64,000 bases of DNA from contig CAJNDS010001158.1 of assembly GCA_905221605.1 (NCBI GenBank), positions 578,501 through 642,500 of the forward strand. The letters run 5' to 3'. Position numbers and translations under genes: made by a program. Below the pieces are notes generated by a model. It did not search any database. It saw only the letters and a program-made list of their open reading frames with translations, and had not been told where the DNA came from. This document shows positions 19,976-29,705 of the stretch, in pieces. The stretch comes from Symbiodinium natans (lineage: Eukaryota > Sar > Dinophyceae > Suessiales > Symbiodiniaceae). Each line of letters opens with the position of its first letter. Position 1 is the first letter of the stretch.

Positions 19976-20841
19976 CTCCTTAGTGATCCAAGGGGGAAGC
20001 ATGCGTCTCAGCCCTAGAAGGGGCAAGTGTCGGCACTCTGAATAACCTGAGGAGAGAAGCATTCAGGAAGGGGAATCGTCCATTCAGTGATGGTCGCCTT
20101 GACTTCCAGTCCCAAGTACAATGGCAGCCATGTTCGCGGAGTGAGCGGTTGCGCGTGGGCCTTACCATTTTGTGGAATAGGGAGCGTGCTCCCATTCCAA
20201 GACGTGTCCAAGCCATGTTAAGTCCATGTCATCCGCAGACCGAAGACAGGGTGAGCTTAAGACGGTGGTGACCTGGTGTTTTAAAAGGCCGGGCCGGTCC
20301 AAGATTCGGGAAGCGCATGTCGACCTCAGAGTTGCCCGCACGGGTTACGGACATGGAAATCGCGGAGAGGAACCGTCAACCCGAAAGCTTCCACGAGAAG
20401 CTGACCACACCACCCCTGTGACGCGGGCTTGGGATTTCAGGCAGCGCCACGCACGATATAAAAATTCAAGAAGGGGGGGGAGCAGGAGATTCGGGAAGTG
20501 TAGTGGGGTCCCAGCAGGGGGGGGGCAAGGCACTACAGCCCAAAACTTGAGAACCCACGGGTTTTTGTAGAGCCTCAGGCAGCGCCATGCAGGTCAGGAA
20601 GGTGAGGGAGGGCTTGAGGGGGTTTGGGGGGTCGAGGGTGAGAGGGTTCAGGGTTCAGGTTTCAGGGGTTTCAAGTGAGCTTTCAGGGGCGGTCCCAGAA
20701 AGAGTGTCAGGGATCCCAACAAGGGTCCCAGGGCAGTCCAAGGAAAGTTCCGAGACGCCTCTCAGCCGTGGGCCGAGGCGAACTACTGTAATTGTTTTGG
20801 GAGTGTGTTCCGAAGGTGAAGAGTTGCACCACAGTGCGAGG

Positions 20842-20950
20842 GAGGAGACGTTTGTCATCATTGTCTCTTGCATCGACTCGGAAGTTGCGGCCGTGAAGGA
20901 TGCAGTGCGAATCCACAACAAACACCGCGCCCCAGGACTTGGAAAGGCGG
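20842..20950 (+). CDS. Exon, VSC-D module copy 1
   Basis: Encodes ETFVIIVSCIDSEVAAVKDA then VRIHNKHRAPGLGKAG. It aligns over its whole length with YVLIISCTDADEANVVNTVM, RFNQERPPGHGE at 23122-23220, so the two are duplicated modules. Function unknown. Confidence 0.5.
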
Positions 20951-21134
20951 GCCCCCGTAATCCTGTAGAGGCTGTACTCTTATATCATATATCTCCCACA
21001 TGTCGCTGGAACAGGCTCAGATTTCATAGTTCATAGTGCTAATACATGCACACATATGTCCCCAAAGCAACAGGATCCGCATTGAACAACTTTTTGTGTG
21101 CTTAGCGACCAGGCAATACAGGCAATGGATCTTT

Positions 21135-22083
21135 ACTCGCTTGTGACTTTTTTTGTTCTCGCTTGTGACTTTTTTCTTGTTTTTCGCTTGTGACTTTTTG
21201 AAAAAAAAGCTGCTTCTCACTTGTGACTTCTTTTTGCGTACAGAGGCTCAAAACACTGCAAATCACAGCGTGTTTTGCTAGCAGCTGCTAGCACGTTCAT
21301 CTTCTTTTTGTTGTGTCCTTATGTCTGTTGTTCTCCCGTTGTCTCCGCTCGTCTCCATTAGCCTTAATTAGTCTCCCTCCATGTTGGATTTTAGAGGGTC
21401 TTGACGTTGAGCGTGTCCAAACAGCCTTTTTTTACAGGGGGTTCTGGGCTCAGTCTCAAGGGACTCCTATCCCTTGTTGTTGGGCATCTCGTGGAACTCA
21501 CGCTGTTATCAAAACCCTCCCTCCCCCCCCCCCCCCCTCCCCTCCCTGTGGGGAGCATGTGTAGGACGCGCAATTATCAACCCCTCCAATCCACCCCATT
21601 CTTCTTGGCAGCACGCGGAACAAAGGCTACTGTGCGGAGCACGTCCTTTCCACCCAAGCGGCACGTGGAACACGCTATTATCAAGCCCCCCCCCCCACCC
21701 CACCACGCTGTTGTTGAGCAGCACGCTATTATCAAGCCCCCCCCCTGTACCCACCCCAGCACACCCCTGTGTTATCAGGGAGCAGGTCCTTTCCACCCCT
21801 GTTGCTGAGCAGCACCCCCCCCCCGCTCACTTGTAACTATTTCCCCAAAATCAAGACTCACTTGTGGCTACAAAATAGTCACAAGTGAGCCCCCCCCCCC
21901 CCCCCCCCCAAAAAAAAAAAAAAAAGGACGCAAGTGAGCTTTTGACCCCTCTCGAGCGGGAGCTGCGTCTTTTAGAATTTAAGTCGTAAGTGAGCTTAAA
22001 AAGTCAGAAGTGAGAAGATGTTATAGTCACAAGTGAGAAAAACAACAGTCACAAGTGAGAAGATTTTATAGTCACAAATGAGG
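21135..22083. mobile_element. Element framed by arrays of an inverted 13-mer
   Basis: The motif CTCACTTGTGACT occurs about four times in direct orientation at the left (21135-21230), twice more near 21824 and 21855, and about six or seven times as its reverse complement AGTCACAAGTGAG at the right (21876-22083). Between the arrays are C-rich runs and imperfect repeats of CACGCTATTATCAAGCCCCC (21497, 21572, 21675, 21723). No transposase frame. The layout resembles subterminal repeats of a non-autonomous DNA transposon or a large hairpin. Left and right borders are those of the outermost motif copies. Confidence 0.6.
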
Positions 22084-22419
22084 GGTTGGCCAACAGGCAC
22101 TCAGTGAATGTTTCGGCATCTCCGCCGGTCCGCCGAGGCGAAGTTTGCATGGTCATCGCCATTGAAACATCACGAAGCATCAACGGTGCACATTTCAAGG
22201 TCTTCGTCCTGGTTGAAGAAGGCCGGACCTGCAGTTGATTGCAGTTGTGGTGCAACTGACGGCGAGTGTGTTGCAAATGTGTTGCAGCGTGTGAGTTGAA
22301 AAAGTCCAGGCAGGTACTGTACAGTGCAGTTGTGTTACGGTTCAGATGGAAATGGGGAGTCCTACTGAAACAACGGTTACAGGCCACAAGCCATGAGAGT
22401 GTGGGCGCAAAGAAGAGCA

Positions 22420-22520
22420 TCCGAAGTATGCACTGGTTCAGCCACTACAAATTCACGATCTACGGTGTTGCGCAGACGGCCATCGACGAAGGTGCACAAG
22501 GACCGTGGTTTTGTTGGTGT
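22420..22520 (+). CDS. Exon with DEGA motif, copy 2
   Basis: Encodes SIRSMHWFSHYKFTIYGVAQ then TAIDEGAQGPW. It matches the 19659 exon at WY..H...TI......QTA.DEGA.G. Distance between copies is about 2.7 kb, with the VSC-D module also repeated in the same order, so a block of exons was tandemly duplicated. Confidence 0.5.
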
Positions 22521-22756
22521 TTGTTGGTATCCTAGGCGCGGAAAGCCCGCTGAACTAAGCCATATATATAGAAGATGCATTTGAGGACTGCTGCTGCTCG
22601 GTGTGCAACCGGGTCTTCAAAACGAAATGACGAATGCGGAATTTCCGGCTATTCAAAAAGAATGGCAGCAGACTCAGTTGGTGGATGTGATGTGCTAGCA
22701 CAGAGCGCAATGATACTTGGAAGCGGTAAAGCTTCAACGTCAACAGCATTGCAGGC

Positions 22757-22876
22757 ACAAGGGCTTTGTGGCACAAGCTTGTCACATTTAACATATTTTT
22801 TGTAAGCATGATCCTGGCTTTTCCACTGTGGTTTCTTGCGTGGCCAGGAACAGAGCTCGCGATCTAAAAGTTTTTC
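22757..22876 (+). CDS. Exon: transmembrane helix
   Basis: After ATTGCAG, the frame gives TRALWHKLVTFNIFFVSMIL then AFPLWFLAWPGTELAI, a strong membrane helix preceded by basic residues. TAA follows at 22874, so the exon ends before. Part of the unknown multi-pass protein. Confidence 0.5.
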
Positions 22877-23121
22877 CCTTTTGTGATGTCGGCGGGATGC
22901 AGCTGATTGAGACGAAGACGAACTGCGGATTCTCACGCGTGACCCAGAACAAGTTGTGCCGCAGACTTACCCTCTTGCAACCCTTGCTTTTGGAGTCCGA
23001 CTTCGCATCGCGCAGACAGGTTGCTCATCAACAGGCACAGTAGCCAGGGTCATGCATAGAAGATGTTTTTGCATTTTCTCTGGGTGCTCTGAGGGCAAGA
23101 ACTGAAGCACTACACCCAAGA

Positions 23122-23240
23122 GAACCAGTATGTCCTGATTATCTCATGCACAGATGCCGACGAAGCCAATGTTGTCAACACAGTTATGCGATTCAATCAA
23201 GAGCGACCTCCGGGACATGGGGAGGTAGTTGCCTCAGTTT
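23122..23240 (+). CDS. Exon, VSC-D module copy 2
   Basis: Encodes QYVLIISCTDADEANVVNTV then MRFNQERPPGHGEVVAS, homologous to 20842-20950. In both copies a hydrophobic strand (VIIVSC / VLIISC) is followed by an acidic turn and a helix ending R/F-N, like a small alpha/beta domain. Confidence 0.5.
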
Positions 23241-23339
23241 GTGTCTGGCATGCGTGAGAAATGCCCGCCGTGAAGCTGTTTCTAGCAATCAGTTTGGGCA
23301 GGTGAAGCGCGCATGGGCCACCGCAAAAGATATGTATGG

Positions 23340-23495
23340 AGATCGCCCCCGTGAGCATTTTGACGGAGTCGCTCACCATCAGCAAGCCTCCGTGGAACAT
23401 CACAGGCCCCATGGTGACTCTCTGCAAGACTCAGCTGCTTAAATCTGCTCAGAAGTGGTTTCATATCTCTGTTTCCTGTAACAAGAGGTCAATAT
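23340..23495 (+). CDS. Exon of unknown protein
   Basis: Encodes EIAPVSILTESLTISKPPWN, ITGPMVTLCKTQLLKSAQKW and FHISVSCNKR. Other frames are less protein-like. It probably directly follows the VSC-D module copy 2 in the same protein. Confidence 0.4.
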
Positions 23496-24105
23496 CAATC
23501 TGATTTCTATTGAGGTCCCAACAGCAAAGCCCAGGTTCGCATTCACATCGAGGATTTAGAGCCTGAAGAGGTTGAGTCTCTGTGACAGTTTAGGTTTTAG
23601 GGTTTAGGGTTTTAGGGTCTAGGGTTTAGCGTTTAGGGTTTAGGGTTTAGGGAGAGCACATTTTCATGATTGGGTGAGCATCGGGCGCAACGTTTCCGGC
23701 CTTTGTGCCGAAGGAGATGCATACAAACATGCACAGGAGAGCACCCTGCAGTACGCTGGGGCTCCAACAACCACCAGGACATAAGGATCCTCCCCAAAGA
23801 TGGGCCCCATGCGCCGAAGGGAGGATGCTTATGTTTAGGCACTTGTATTTTGGGTGGGGGTACCGCCTCGCTGGAGACAGGACAGCGAGAAGCTTTCCCG
23901 GTAACCTCCGTGACTGAACAGATTCGCCCTGTTGCAGACATTTTACTTTGCGCACAAATTCACATCAAGCAGTTGCTGAAATGAAGGTAGCATAGCAGGA
24001 CTATAGAGGGGTTTGCGAAACAGCTGTGGCGATTACTTCAAGGTCTTTACCAGCAACCCGGTCTGCAGTGGTTGAGGGCTTGGGTCTCAGCATGGAGTCC
24101 TATTT

Positions 24106-24206
24106 CCTTGGGGACCAAAAGAACCCTAAAAGGGTTTATGGCTCATTCAGAGGAATTATAGTATAGGGTATATGGCCCCGATTTAGGGTTCATGTCGTCC
24201 CTAAGC
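24106..24206. mobile_element. MITE-like element, family A copy 3, with empty-site evidence
   Basis: Begins CCTTGGGGACCAAAAGAACC and ends GGTTCATGTCGTCCCTAAGC; the ends are inverted in 15 of 20 positions and match copies at 15319 and 16957. It interrupts unit 1 of the tandem repeat between CCTATTT and TTGGACC. Units 2 and 3 read CCTGTTTGGACC and CCTATTGGGACC without the insertion, which fixes the borders and suggests a 2-bp (TT) duplication. Confidence 0.85.
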
Positions 24207-24508
24207 TTGGACCTGCTTCCAACTTGGAGCAAAGATCTCCAAGAGGCCCATTTATAAAACGTGTCGGGCCGAAGGCCCGTTTCGGTGGCTTCCGTTTCGC
24301 CTTGATGAAATCAAGGTTGAGCATCGGCCACGTGATAGGTGCATCTGTAACTGTGGGAGGCTCGGCGTGCTCCGTCACATACCATGTCAGTGCCCCCGGT
24401 ACCGATGCAGGTTGCAGCAGGATGTCCAGCGCCTGTTCCTGGGACCTCGCTGGAGAGCGAGAAGCTTCCCGGCAATATCCGTGACGGAACAGATTCGCAC
24501 TGCTACAG

Positions 24509-24561
24509 ACGTTTTACTTTGCGCAAAAGTTCGCAACAAGCAACAACACTGTGATTCTCTG
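24509..24561 (+). CDS. Tandemly duplicated 53-base exon, copy a
   Basis: CTACAG acceptor, GTAAGT donor. Encodes TFYFAQKFATSNNTVIL plus two bases. Same length and phase as copies at 24751 and 24971. Inclusion of two copies would shift the frame (53 is not a multiple of 3), so if used they would have to be alternative. It belongs to the unknown membrane protein gene. Confidence 0.55.
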
Positions 24562-24750
24562 GTAAGTTGCTGTGTATGAAGGTCGAATAGCAGGGCTAAA
24601 GACGGGTTTGCGAAATAACTGTGGCGATTACTTCAAGGTTGTTAACAGCAACCCGGTCTCGCAGTCTTGAGGGCTTGGGTCCCAGCATGGAGTCCTGTTT
24701 GGACCTGCTTCCAACTTGGAGCAAAGATCGCCAAGAGTATCCCACTGCAG

Positions 24751-24803
24751 ACGTTTTACTTTGTGCACAAGTTCGCAACAAGCAACAACACTGTGATTCT
24801 CTT
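24751..24803 (+). CDS. Tandemly duplicated 53-base exon, copy b
   Basis: CTGCAG acceptor, GTAAGT donor. Encodes TFYFVHKFATSNNTVIL plus two bases. It differs from copy c by only two bases (GTG for GCG, and the last base). Confidence 0.55.
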
Positions 24804-24970
24804 GTAAGTTGCCGCTATAGACGGGTTTGCGAAATAGCTGTGGCGATTACTTCAAGGTTGTTAACAGCAACCTGGTCTCGCAGTCTTGAGGGCTTGGGTC
24901 CCAGCATGGAGTCCTATTGGGACCTGCTTCCAACTTTGGAGCAAAGATCTCCAAGAGTATTCCACTGCAG

Positions 24971-25023
24971 ACGTTTTACTTTGCGCACAAGTTCGCAACA
25001 AGCAACAACACTGTGATTCTCTG
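24971..25023 (+). CDS. Tandemly duplicated 53-base exon, copy c
   Basis: CTGCAG acceptor, GTAAGT donor. Encodes TFYFAHKFATSNNTVIL plus two bases. The remnant in unit 1 (from 23938) reads TFYFAHKFTSSSC and then a stop, without GTAAGT, so that copy is dead. Confidence 0.55.
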
Positions 25024-25505
25024 GTAAGTTGCTGTATATGAAGGTAGAATAACAGGACTTAGAGGGGTTTGTGCAACAGCTGCGGCGATTGCTTCAAGGT
25101 CTTTAACAGCAACCCGCTCTCGCAGTCTTGAGGGCTTGGATCCCAGCTTGGAGTCCTGTCTGGCCCTGCTTCCAACTTTGGAGCAAAGATCTCCAAGAGT
25201 ATTCCCCTCCCCCGGCAATGCCGTCCTACGCCTGAAGCTCGTGTGCCCATAAATCCGTAGGACAGGAGTCTCAACGAGACTGGATCTTCCGCTCTTGGTA
25301 AGTTGGTCAAACATTCCTCGCCCACGTTGAGCGTGTGAAAAAACCGAGTGCCTTGTCTGCCAGCTCGCCGGAACGTCATAAAAAAGAATGGCCCCTAGCA
25401 AGTTGATGATGCATGGAGCATTTTGTTGTTGTTCTTGATATTGTTATGTTATGAGTTACTACATATTCTCGTTCGGTATTTGTATTAGTAAATGTCGTTT
25501 ATCTT

Positions 25506-25665
25506 CCAGCTCGCTGTGCATGGGGAGTGGCAGGTGAAGCCTTGCTTGATGCCTTGGATGCTTTCCCCGCAGTCGGTGGCACGAGACTTCCGAGAGAGCC
25601 CCTTTCCTTGGGCGATGCACTCCCAGGCCATTTGTGACATTGAGATCCTGAAACTGGGTTTAGGG
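25506..25665 (+). CDS. Exon of unknown protein
   Basis: After CTTCCAG, encodes LAVHGEWQVKPCLMPWMLSP then QSVARDFRESPFPW. Coding-like and ends before a TTTAGGG tract (25657-25707). No family recognised. Confidence 0.35.
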
Positions 25666-26152
25666 TTTAGGGTTTAGAGTTTAGGGTTTAGGGTTTAGGG
25701 TTTAGGGCCAGGGTTCAGACCATCGTTCAGCCAGGACGCCACATACAGCTCTCTAGTGGAGTTGAGCTTCTTCCCACGGGGCGAAGATCTAGAGAAGGCG
25801 ACGGAGGAAGTTCAGTCACAGCGGGACGCCATCTTCTGCGGCACCTGGGCGACGTTAACGTTTCAGGACACCTCAGAAGTCAGGAGGACATTTCCCTGTC
25901 TCAAGACCTGCCACGTGACATGGTTCTTTTTTTTTTCGGAACCTGAGGTGCAGGATGGGGGGGAGTAGGATTGGGTGCTTCAGTCTACCCGGCAGTTGAA
26001 CTGAAGTATCTAGAGGTCTGTGCTCGTGAAAGAGATAAGTTCTCCTCGGGTTTAGGGTCATATTCACTAAACCCTTAAACCCCTAAACCCTAAACTCATA
26101 AACTCCTAAACCCCTAAACCCCTGAACCCCTAAACCCTTCTGCCTTCAAAGG

Positions 26153-26246
26153 CTTGAGCCTTGGTTTCACCGCCTTCGCCTTGCTGTTCGTGTACCTGGT
26201 GGGCCGCTTCCGCGGACCGGCAACAATCGTACCTCAGAAGAGTTGA
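26153..26246 (+). CDS. Exon: transmembrane helix
   Basis: After TTCAAAG, encodes GLSLGFTAFALLFVYLVGRF then RGPATIVPQKS and TGA. A membrane helix followed by a basic stop-transfer segment. It is either a C terminus or read on through a splice before the TGA. Confidence 0.5.
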
Positions 26247-27029
26247 GAGGGGGTTGGGTGGTTTAGGGTTTTGGGGTTTAGGGTTTGGGGTTTAGGGGTT
26301 TGGGGGTTTTGGGTTTAGGGGTTTGGTGGTTTAGGGTTCAGGGGTTTAGGGTATGAAGGATTAAGGGTTCAGGGGTTTAGGGTTTAGGGGTTTGGAGGTT
26401 TAGAGAGAGAGGGGTTTAGGGGTTGAGGGCGTTCAGCAGCCTGGCAAGATAACCACGCTCTTAGAAACTAGGGCTTGTGCATGGACAACCTTCCAATCCC
26501 TGACCACAGGAGAAACAGGACGACGCCGGGCAATTCACAAGAAGCGATGTGCCTTGCCCAAGAGGTCATCATGATGGCTTTCCGAAGGGAGTACTTAACC
26601 CCAAGTGCGATGTAGCAGAGCCTCTAGTCTTGACTTAATTCATAGTGGTTGTCTTACATCGGGATGCAAGTTGCTTTTTACGCCGCTGCAATGTTCGGAT
26701 TGGATGAGGGACATGAAAGCCATCTCCCCGCTCACCGCGGGACCAGTCGGACCAAACGCATTGTGACATGCATGTGCCAATGCTCTCAGAATCCGACTGT
26801 CAAACTCGACTAAGTACGCAGTCTGTGGTGCAATCAGCATCGTGTACTTGACTTTGCTCCGTACTCCGTTGCACCGTGCTTCCCTTTATGGAGCATGATG
26901 CATAGCTCTGCTCCGTACTCCACGCCGGTTTGTGCACTTGCACTGTGTTGCTCCATGCTCCGTTGCTCCTCTCCCCACTCCGTTGTATTAACGATGGATG
27001 CTCCACACGAGAGCAGGGAACCCATTCCG

Positions 27030-27182
27030 TTCAGGTTCCGTTCCGGTTTCCGTTCCGGTTTGTGTTCCGGGTTCCGTTCCGGTTTGTGTTCCGGGTTCCG
27101 TTCCGGGTTCTGTTCCGGGTTCCGTTCCGGGTTCCGTTCAGGGTTCCGTTCCGTTTCGTTCGGGGCGTTCCGTTCCGGGCTT
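27030..27182. repeat. GTTCCG minisatellite
   Basis: Imperfect tandem repeats of GGTTCCGTTCCG with variants (GGTTTGTGTTCC). Frames through it give FRSG/VPGS or NGTRNGT repeats on the two strands; these are composition artefacts. 26850-26995 upstream has GCTCCGTACTCCGTTG-like repeats. Confidence 0.75.
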
Positions 27183-27650
27183 TGAAAAACACGAGCCTGC
27201 ACAAAGGGCCAGACACAGCCAACGTGATTGTTTCAAGGCCGGGAAACAACATTTTGGCAACCGCCAGCATTCTTTTTTTGCTGGGAGGCTCAAGCCAATT
27301 CTTAGCCGAGGGCAAAAAGGAGATGAACATGATCTTACCGGCCCCGCCAAAGTCATTATGGCAACCCCTGGGGCCAGTTTTGCTGCTGCGGAAAATTGGC
27401 ACGCAAGCATCAGCATCTTATAATGCACCACGCATGCATGCAGGTATTGCTTCAGCCTTGTTTATTGAGAAGACTGGTGGAGACCCCATGCTGTAGCTGA
27501 GCCCATCAGCCGCCCTCAAAAGCCAGGAGCAGAGAAAACAGTCACTTCAGTCAGTCACCTGGATAAAGCTGACTCATTCTGTCACGTTAGGTCTTATGTT
27601 TTTTGTCGGGTTGGAGGAGTGCGAATGTGTGTTGGATCCCTGTGCCGCAG

Positions 27651-27714
27651 GTGCTATTCGCAGTCTTTCAGATCAGCTTGGTCTATGTTTACTTGGGTAG
27701 TGGCATTTTCGCAG
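27651..27714 (+). CDS. Exon: transmembrane helix
   Basis: Acceptor TGCCGCAG, GC donor. Encodes VLFAVFQISLVYVYLGSGIF, a clear membrane helix with aromatic residues. Same protein as other helices of this region by position and strand. Confidence 0.5.
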
Positions 27715-27831
27715 GCCACTCGGCACCAGCCCAGACCACTAGGATAATTACAGTAAACATTACGTAGCTAAGCAGGCTCTTAACGCAAGGATGGTATATG
27801 GCCGAAGCTGTCGGCTGAGGCCTGAGCGGAA

Positions 27832-27965
27832 GGACGGTGAACGGTTTGCCTGTCTACGAGTTCTGGCTTCTTGCGCTTTGCGAAGTGCTGCTAACGAACT
27901 GCATCCATGCCGTGGTCGTCACGCCAGGCGACCAAAGCCTTTGTTGCCAAATCCTTCCCTCGAGA
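27832..27965 (+). CDS. Exon: transmembrane helix
   Basis: Encodes VNGLPVYEFWLLALCEVLLT then NCIHAVVVTPGDQSLCCQ. A likely helix followed by a polar loop. Borders approximate. Confidence 0.45.
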
Positions 27966-28079
27966 AACCTGAAGAATAGAATCGAGGGAAGTCCATCCTA
28001 CCCTGTGATATTGCAAACAGACATGCCTCTTCTACGTCAGCTGAGAATTTCTCCGTTTTCAGTCAGAATAGTGCATTGA

Positions 28080-28340
28080 CACGGCGCGAGGTGGCCGGTT
28101 TCGGGGGGGGTGGCGAAGATGTTTTTTGAGGGCGATTTTCCGGGACTTGCTTGTCAGAGGGATTGTCAGAGGGCGACGACAATTGACGTCGCGAAGACGA
28201 CTTTTAGGGTGAAGACGATTGTTGAAGACGACTTTCGGGCTTGTCTGGTCGGGTGACGAAGAAGAGCTGCGATGCGAAGACGATTCTGGAAGACCGGTGT
28301 TTGATCCGGCAATGGTGCGTAGGGTGTAGCAAGCTTCCGA
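28080..28340. repeat. GAAGACGA-rich imperfect repeat
   Basis: The 10-mer GCGAAGACGA or close variants recurs at about 28108, 28191, 28210, 28225, 28276 and 28342, together with ACTTTCGGG/ACTTTTAGGG. No exon. Confidence 0.5.
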
Positions 28341-28469
28341 GGCGAAGACCACTTTCGCAGGTGATTTGCGGTGTTGTTTGCCCGCAGGAAGGTTTCTTTT
28401 TTTTTTTGTTTTTTTGCGAGGGGGGGTGAAGGTTCTGGGCCTCTCAAAGAATTATAGTTGGGGGTTGTC

Positions 28470-28555
28470 TATGTTAAGGGTACGGTACCCCTTGGGGTCC
28501 CTTTACAAAGGGGATTCTATTATATTTGGGGGATATAGGGGTACCCCGATTATCG
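28470..28555. mobile_element. Degenerate palindromic element (family E), copy 2
   Basis: Order of blocks GGGTACGGTACCCCTTGGGG, AAAGGGGATTCTATTATA, TTTGGGGG, GGGGTACCCCG; compare 8735-8850. Confidence 0.4.
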
Positions 28556-28795
28556 GAAATTTCCAAGTAGTTCGAACCACTCCGAGTTTCGTATACAGCC
28601 TCTGTCCGCGTGGACCAACTTGGAAGTGTGGAACCAGCCGTCATCGTTGAGTTTCCGCATGATAGGTTTTAAGGCAGTTTAGGGCTTGGGGTTATGTAGA
28701 CCCAGGCCCTGTAATATGGTCATAGGAATCTCCTGTCGGGACCCGCAATCGTCTACATTCCCATCTCCTTTACCTCTCACTGGCCCTTCCCTCGA

Positions 28796-28870
28796 CCCAG
28801 ACCCCGGGAAAGTTCTAGAAAGTCGCTTTTTTTTTACCCTTTACTACTAGTGGGCACGTAATAGGAACCC
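28796..28870. mobile_element. MITE-like element, family B copy 3, truncated and inverted
   Basis: CCCAGACCCCGGG, then TTCTAGAAAGT and TACCCTTTACTACTAGTGGG match the reverse complement of the 2351-2467 element for its first ~70 bases. The other terminus is missing. Confidence 0.55.
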
Positions 28871-28974
28871 TGAAGGGGATTCAGCCAGGCAGGGTCGGCG
28901 TTGCCAATGTCCTGGAAGCCATGCTGCCCTTTGGTGAACGGTGCCTCGCCCGAGTTTCAGAGGCTTTGGTGGGC

Positions 28975-29115
28975 GAGGTTGTGTGTGGGGTTTTATGTGT
29001 GGGGTTGTGTGTGTGGGGTTGTGCGTGTGGGGTTGTGTGTCTGGGGTTGTGTGTCTGGGGTTGTGTGTGTGTGGGTGGTTGTGTGTGGAGTTGTGTGGGT
29101 GTGTGTGGGTGGGGG
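28975..29115. repeat. GTGTGTGGGGTT minisatellite
   Basis: About ten imperfect units of GTGTGTGGGGTT. Strand-biased G/T only. Frames give Cys/Val/Gly-rich artefacts. Confidence 0.8.
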
Positions 29116-29263
29116 CAGAAAGTTTCGCGCTTCTTCGGCTGTAGCGAGGTGTGATTCCATGGTGTAGTTACGTAAAGCTCACGTTCACCCAGTGTCATCG
29201 AATGTCTGGGCTGTTTGGAGCACCCGGGCTAGTGCGACCCAGGTTCGAGCTGTTGAGGGACGC

Positions 29264-29375
29264 AACGGCTGTGGCAAATTATATTCGCATCGGAAGCTTC
29301 TGGTCCTATCTCGGCGTGGCCGTGGTGCTTGTGACAAATATCCTGGGCAACCTTGTTATGCCCCAGACTGAGTTG
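29264..29375 (+). CDS. Exon: transmembrane helix
   Basis: Encodes DATAVANYIRIGSFWSYLGV then AVVLVTNILGNLVMPQTE, a strong membrane helix. Borders approximate. Confidence 0.45.
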
Positions 29376-29597
29376 CTGAGGACACACTGCAGACTGCCAA
29401 CAGCTTCTGTTTCCTTTTCTCTGAGCATGCAGTGATTCCCGTGGCCAAATAGCCAGCACCCTAACGTAGCCAACGCATCTGTTGCCAGTCTGTGGCGTCG
29501 CGATGACCTCCGACAGTTGCGGAGAGCTGTATGGCCTGTGCAAGTTGGAAGGAGCACGGAGGCCAGGTAGCCAGACAGGCACCAGATTATCCTACAT

Positions 29598-29705
29598 GGG
29601 AGTTGATCAAAATATATGAAAATTAAGGGCCTATTTTGGTCTCTATTGTAGAATCTTCCCTTTTGTTTAGGGCACCGAAAGGGCCCATAGTTTTGATCAC
29701 CCCCC
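29598..29705. mobile_element. MITE-like element, family G copy 2
   Basis: Left GGGAGTTGATCAAAATATAT, inner AAGGGCC; right GGGCCCATAGTTTTGATCAC then CCCC. Inverted repeats pair at GTTGATCAAAA and TTTTGATCAC and at GGGCC. Confidence 0.6.

Larger units (their letters stand above)
23878..25205. repeat. Four tandem 220-240-base units carrying an exon
   Basis: The unit contains a CTGCAG acceptor, a 53-base exon, a GTAAGTTGC donor, GGGGTTTGCGAAACAGCTGT, AACAGCAACCCGGTCTCGCA, then CAGCATGGAGTCCTATTTGG and GAGCAAAGATCTCCAAGAGT. Unit starts are near 23936, 24508, 24750 and 24970. Unit 1 is degenerate and interrupted by a MITE (24106-24206); about 200 extra bases separate units 1 and 2. Units 2-4 are very similar, indicating recent duplication. 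Confidence 0.85.

Noticed and set aside
23878-25205. CRISPR-like array
   Set aside because: Repeats are 220-240 bases long with exon-intron signals and near-identical 'spacers'; this is a tandem unit duplication in a eukaryotic genome.
26930-27202. FRSG and NGTRNGT repeat frames
   Set aside because: Both strands of the GTTCCG minisatellite are open; no evidence for real coding.
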